From: Flaviramulus sp.
GTDB lineage: Bacteria > Bacteroidota > Bacteroidia > Flavobacteriales > Flavobacteriaceae
Reading direction: 5' to 3'
Assembly (NCBI RefSeq): GCF_013001275.1
Contig: NZ_JABDMV010000031.1
Span: 1-37,227 of the forward strand
DNA length: 37,227 nt
Below are positions 34,491 through 37,227 of this stretch, piece by piece; positions within the stretch are counted from its first letter, which is position 1; each line of letters starts with the position of its first letter. A program made the position numbers and the translations under genes. A model generated the notes under the pieces. The model saw nothing but the letters and a program-made list of their open reading frames with translations. It had not been told where the DNA came from and made no database searches.

Positions 34491-34823
34491 ATGATTATCG
34501 ATAAGAATGAAAATATTACAATAATTACTCAAGAAAAAGCGACAATAGTTGAATTAGTAAAAAAGCTTCAGTCGTTATATCCAAAATTCAAAAATGATAA
34601 TATAATTATTACATTAACATCATTAAAAAAATTGGTTTTAGAGGATATTACTGAGTTTTTACAAATATCAAATACTCACAGAGCTACAAAGCATTCGTTT
34701 GTAATAGTTACCAATAATCTAGATTTAAATAGTGTGCCGGAAGAATTAATTGTGGTTCCTACCATTCAAGAAGCTTATGATATTATTGAAATGGAAGAAA
34801 TGGAACGCGATTTAGGGTTTTAA
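34491..34823 (+). CDS. 110-residue protein in the pyrB-rnz operon, function unknown
   Basis: A small soluble protein of alternating strands and helices (NITIITQEKATIVELVKKLQ, DNIIITLTSLKKLVLEDITE, HSFVIVTNNLDLNSVPEELI) with an acidic end EMEEMERDLGF. The pattern resembles a STAS-like fold, but the similarity is only visual. Some flavobacterial annotations call its relatives ribonuclease Z because of position; it has no metallo-hydrolase motif, so that name is wrong. Gaps of three and one bases on its two sides tie it to pyrB and the DUF3291 gene. Confidence 0.8.
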   Translation: MIIDKNENITIITQEKATIVELVKKLQSLYPKFKNDNIIITLTSLKKLVLEDITEFLQISNTHRATKHSFVIVTNNLDLNSVPEELIVVPTIQEAYDIIEMEEMERDLGF

Positions 34824-34824
34824 T

Positions 34825-35295
34825 ATGGGTAACTATAATCTTGCCCAAGTTAATATAGCAAAACGATTGGCGCCAATGGACGATCCAATCATGCGAGATT
34901 TTGTAAATAATTTAGATAAAATAAATACAATTGCTGATGTTAGCGATGGTTTTGTATGGCGAATGAAGGATGAAGACAAAGAAGAAGGTGCATTAGTATT
35001 CAAAGATGATACGTTGCTAATAAATATATCTGTTTGGGAAAATTTAGAATCTCTTTTTAATTTCACGTATAATTCAGGACATATTGAAGTACTTAAGCGT
35101 AAAAAAGAATGGTTTGGCAAAATGAAAATGATGCATATGGCCTTTTGGTATGTAGAGAATGATGTTCAGCCAACATTTCAAGATGCTAAAAATAGAATAG
35201 ATTATTTAAATGCGCATGGAAGCACTCCATATGCTTTTACTTTTAAAAAACAGTTTTCAGTTTCTGATTTCTTAAATTATAACCATCTAATATAA
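34825..35295 (+). CDS. DUF3291 domain protein
   Basis: 156 residues. It matches DUF3291 by eye: YNLAQVNIAKRLAPMDDPIM at the start, FVNNLDKINTIADVSDGFVW, LINISVWENLESLFNFTYNS and RKKEWFGKMKMMHMAFWYVE, then a C-terminal DAKNRIDYLNAHGSTPYAFT. The fold is of the dimeric alpha/beta-barrel ferredoxin type seen in monooxygenase-like proteins; substrate and role are unknown. It starts one base after the 110-residue gene and ends two bases before rnz. Confidence 0.87.
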   Translation: MGNYNLAQVNIAKRLAPMDDPIMRDFVNNLDKINTIADVSDGFVWRMKDEDKEEGALVFKDDTLLINISVWENLESLFNFTYNSGHIEVLKRKKEWFGKMKMMHMAFWYVENDVQPTFQDAKNRIDYLNAHGSTPYAFTFKKQFSVSDFLNYNHLI

Positions 35296-35297
35296 CT

Positions 35298-36203
35298 ATG
35301 AAGCTAACTATATTAGGCTGTTACAGCGCTACTCCAAGAGCTTTAAATAATACAACTTCACAAGTATTAGAAATTAATAACCATATGTTTTTAATAGACT
35401 GTGGAGAAGGAACTCAAGTTCAATTACGTAAACATAAAATAAAATTTAATCGCATTAAGCATATATTTATTTCACATTTACATGGCGATCATTTTTTTGG
35501 TTTGGTAGGATTAATTTCTACATTTAGGCTACTTACTCGCGAAACAGATTTGCACATTTACGGCCCAAAAGGCATTAAAGAAGTGGTTACTTTACAAATG
35601 AAATTGGCAGATTCCTGGACCAATTATAATTTAATTTTTCATGAATTGACATCTGATAAATCAGAAATAATTTTTGAAGATGAAAAAGTAATTGTAAAAA
35701 CTATTCCTCTAGATCATAGAATTTATACTAATGGCTTCCTCTTCAAAGAAAAGGAAGGTGAACGCAAATTGGATATTAATGCGGTTGAGGAAGCTCAAGT
35801 TGATTTAGCGTATTATCGAAAATTAAAACAAGGTTTTGACGTAGTTAATGAAGAAGGAACTATCATAAAAAATGAAACTGTAACAAAAGCAGGTATAAAA
35901 CCCAAAAGTTATGCGTTTTGCAGTGATACAAAGTATAAGGAAAGCATAGTACCAATAATTAAAAATGTGAGTGTTTTGTATCATGAGTCCACATTTTTGG
36001 ATAAGCATGAAAATATAGCGGCAAAAACAAAGCATTCTACTGCTAAGGAAGCCGCTAGCATCGCAAAACAGGCTCAGGTGGGCACTTTATTGTTAGGGCA
36101 TTATTCAACTCGTTACGACAGCTTAAACGATTTTAAAAAAGAAGCTCAGGAGGTTTTTGATAATGTAGAATTAACCGATGATGGTAAAACATTTGAATTC
36201 TAA
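35298..36203 (+). CDS. rnz: Ribonuclease Z
   Basis: 301 residues of the metallo-beta-lactamase fold. RNase Z cuts the 3' trailer of tRNA precursors that lack an encoded CCA. The zinc motif is FISHLHGDHFFGL (His60, His62, Asp64, His65). Further marks: LGCYSATPRALNNTTSQVLE at the start, SYAFCSDTKY, YHESTFLDKHENIAAKTKHS and the last His of LLGHYSTRYD. The pairing with a pyrimidine operon is odd but the gaps leave little doubt that it is one transcript. Confidence 0.96.
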   Translation: MKLTILGCYSATPRALNNTTSQVLEINNHMFLIDCGEGTQVQLRKHKIKFNRIKHIFISHLHGDHFFGLVGLISTFRLLTRETDLHIYGPKGIKEVVTLQMKLADSWTNYNLIFHELTSDKSEIIFEDEKVIVKTIPLDHRIYTNGFLFKEKEGERKLDINAVEEAQVDLAYYRKLKQGFDVVNEEGTIIKNETVTKAGIKPKSYAFCSDTKYKESIVPIIKNVSVLYHESTFLDKHENIAAKTKHSTAKEAASIAKQAQVGTLLLGHYSTRYDSLNDFKKEAQEVFDNVELTDDGKTFEF

Positions 36204-36221
36204 GCGAAAAGAACTAAGTTT

Positions 36222-36650
36222 TTAATATGTTTCAACATATTTTTTGAAATTAACTAACCATTTATCAACCTGTTTTTTAAAGAGTCCAGGTATTAACTTA
36301 GCAATCAGTTTAACAACAAATCCTTTAAATTTAGTATAGTCAATTTCAGCAGTCATTAAAGTTTCATTTTCATTTATTTCAACAAATTTTGTTAGCATAG
36401 AGTTGTTCATGTTCTTATGTTCATATTTAGCATAAAACTCATTTGGTAACTTATTATAAACTATAGTTTCTATTAAATCAAATTTCTTATAAACTAATCT
36501 CGATTTAGCTCCAGCTTCACCCTTATTACCACTTAAATGTTCTATTCTTATAAAATCTTTTTGAGAATTTTTTAAGGCTTCAGGACTTTGAAAATACTGT
36601 GAAACAATATTAAGAGGCTTATTAATTGTGATGGTGCAAATAAATTTCAT
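36222..36650 (-). CDS. SRPBCC-family (START-like) protein
   Basis: About 142 residues from the ATG at 36650 (MKFICTITINKPLNIVSQYF), which gives the normal START-fold first strand. The frame is open back to an ATG at 36692, but the added MNSFYYLVLSQLFN does not fit the fold. The rest alternates strands (LSGNKGEAGAKSRLVYKKFD, ETIVYNKLPNEFYAKYEHKN, NENETLMTAEIDYTKFKGFV) and ends with a long helix (LVKLIAKLIPGLFKKQVDKW). Such proteins bind hydrophobic ligands; none can be named. It is convergent with rnz (18 bases) and divergent from pdxH. Confidence 0.8.
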   Translation of the reverse strand: MKFICTITINKPLNIVSQYFQSPEALKNSQKDFIRIEHLSGNKGEAGAKSRLVYKKFDLIETIVYNKLPNEFYAKYEHKNMNNSMLTKFVEINENETLMTAEIDYTKFKGFVVKLIAKLIPGLFKKQVDKWLVNFKKYVETY

Positions 36651-36752
36651 ATTAAAAAGTTGTGATAGAACAAGATAATAAAAAGAATTCACACATTATT
36701 TTTGGAATTCAATTGTGTAGCTTTTGAAGATGTATTTATGAAAGGGAAACTT

Positions 36753-36760
36753 TATTTTTG
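36753..36760 (+). promoter_or_regulatory. -7 promoter element of pdxH
   Basis: TATTTTTG is an exact TAnnTTTG match, 14 bases before the pdxH ATG. Confidence 0.55.
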
Positions 36761-36774
36761 TTATTTTGCATGAT

Positions 36775-37227
36775 ATGGATAAGGATTTAAGTAATTATAG
36801 AAAATCATATGAAAAAGGGGAGTTATTTTTAAATAATGTTCCTGAGAATCCATTGGAGTTATTTCAAAAATGGTTTTATGAGGTAGATTCTTTTTTTGAA
36901 GAAGATGAAACTAATGCCATGACAATTTCCACAATAGGATTGGATGGTTACCCAAAGGGTAGAGTAGTGCTACTCAAAAAATTCACTTATGACGGTTTTA
37001 TTTTTTATTCTAATTATAAAAGTGAAAAAGGAAAGGCTATCGAAAATAATCCTAATGTTTGTTTATCTTTTTTCTGGCATGAGGCAGAGAGGCAAATTAT
37101 AATTAAAGGTAAAGCTGAAAAAATTGCAGAAAATTTAAGCGATGGCTATTTTGAATCGAGACCTCGTGGGAGCCAGTTAGGAGCGTTTGTATCAAATCAG
37201 AGCGAAGTGGTTAGTGATAGAAAGCAA
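36775..37227 (+). CDS. pdxH: Pyridoxamine 5'-phosphate oxidase, N-terminal part (runs off the window)
   Basis: 151 codons are visible from ATG at 36775 to the window end with no stop. The start MDKDLSNYRKSYEKGELFLN and the following NPLELFQKWFYEVD are typical of PdxH. FMN-binding segments are seen: GRVVLLKKF, FYSNYKSEKGKAIENNPNVC and FFWHEAERQIIIKGKAEKI; the substrate loop SRPRGSQLGAFVSNQSEVV comes next. The enzyme oxidises pyridoxamine or pyridoxine phosphate to pyridoxal phosphate. About 60 more residues would be expected beyond the edge. Confidence 0.95.
   Translation, partial: MDKDLSNYRKSYEKGELFLNNVPENPLELFQKWFYEVDSFFEEDETNAMTISTIGLDGYPKGRVVLLKKFTYDGFIFYSNYKSEKGKAIENNPNVCLSFFWHEAERQIIIKGKAEKIAENLSDGYFESRPRGSQLGAFVSNQSEVVSDRKQ

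Noticed and set aside
34491-34823. Second ribonuclease Z
   Set aside because: Some relatives are named so by position, but the protein has no HxHxDH motif and is only 110 residues.

Overview
The window looks like chromosomal DNA from a marine-type member of the Flavobacteriaceae (Bacteroidota). The evidence is low GC content, A-rich leaders without clear Shine-Dalgarno sequences, repeated TAnnTTTG (-7 type) promoter elements, a PorQ gene of the type IX secretion system, a fused E1 alpha/beta 2-oxoacid dehydrogenase, and a ribosomal protein S1 with a long Lys/Ala tail. It holds 32 protein genes that I can support, two of them cut by the window edges. I see no rRNA, tRNA, CRISPR array, insertion sequence or prophage.

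Layout. Bases 1-3557: the 3' part of an ABC-F ATPase, a DUF2007 protein and pheT. Bases 3690-7670: a TlpA-like thioredoxin lipoprotein, then a small membrane-protein gene with repeat/hairpin flanks that looks like an inserted cassette, then an unknown helical protein downstream of a large methyltransferase. Bases 7750-17430 (all minus strand): fused E1 dehydrogenase, an outer-membrane protein with a degenerate M1-peptidase-like region, a LOG-family nucleosidase, uvrA and a small secreted protein. Bases 17750-20850 (minus): an unknown membrane-anchored protein, gamma-glutamyltranspeptidase and an ACP-phosphodiesterase-like protein.

Bases 20900-24220 (plus): glmM, an ATP-grasp protein of the sugar-transfer type starting with TTG immediately after glmM, and a small methyltransferase. 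Bases 24215-25810: a lipid A type acyltransferase and a rhomboid protease fired from back-to-back promoters. Bases 25970-30264: lon, porQ and cmk. Bases 30320-32860: a BON/LysM protein divergent from rpsA. Bases 33010-36203: one compact five-gene operon pyrR-pyrB-(110 aa)-DUF3291-rnz with gaps of 1 to 8 bases. Bases 36220-37227: an SRPBCC protein and the start of pdxH.

Most of this is housekeeping. The parts that deserve a second look are: (i) the rpsA leader, where one segment can pair either with the start codon region or with upstream partners, which would suit a translational switch; (ii) the cassette-like flanks of the gene at 5012-5443, whose last codons lie inside a folded repeat; (iii) the outer-membrane M1-like protein that has lost the zinc site; (iv) the second ABC-F nucleotide site with no Walker A glycines or lysine; (v) PyrR at the head of an operon whose leader is too short for classical PyrR attenuation; and (vi) the glmM/ATP-grasp pairing. 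No experimentally known new system is claimed; all homology statements come from recognition of motifs by eye.
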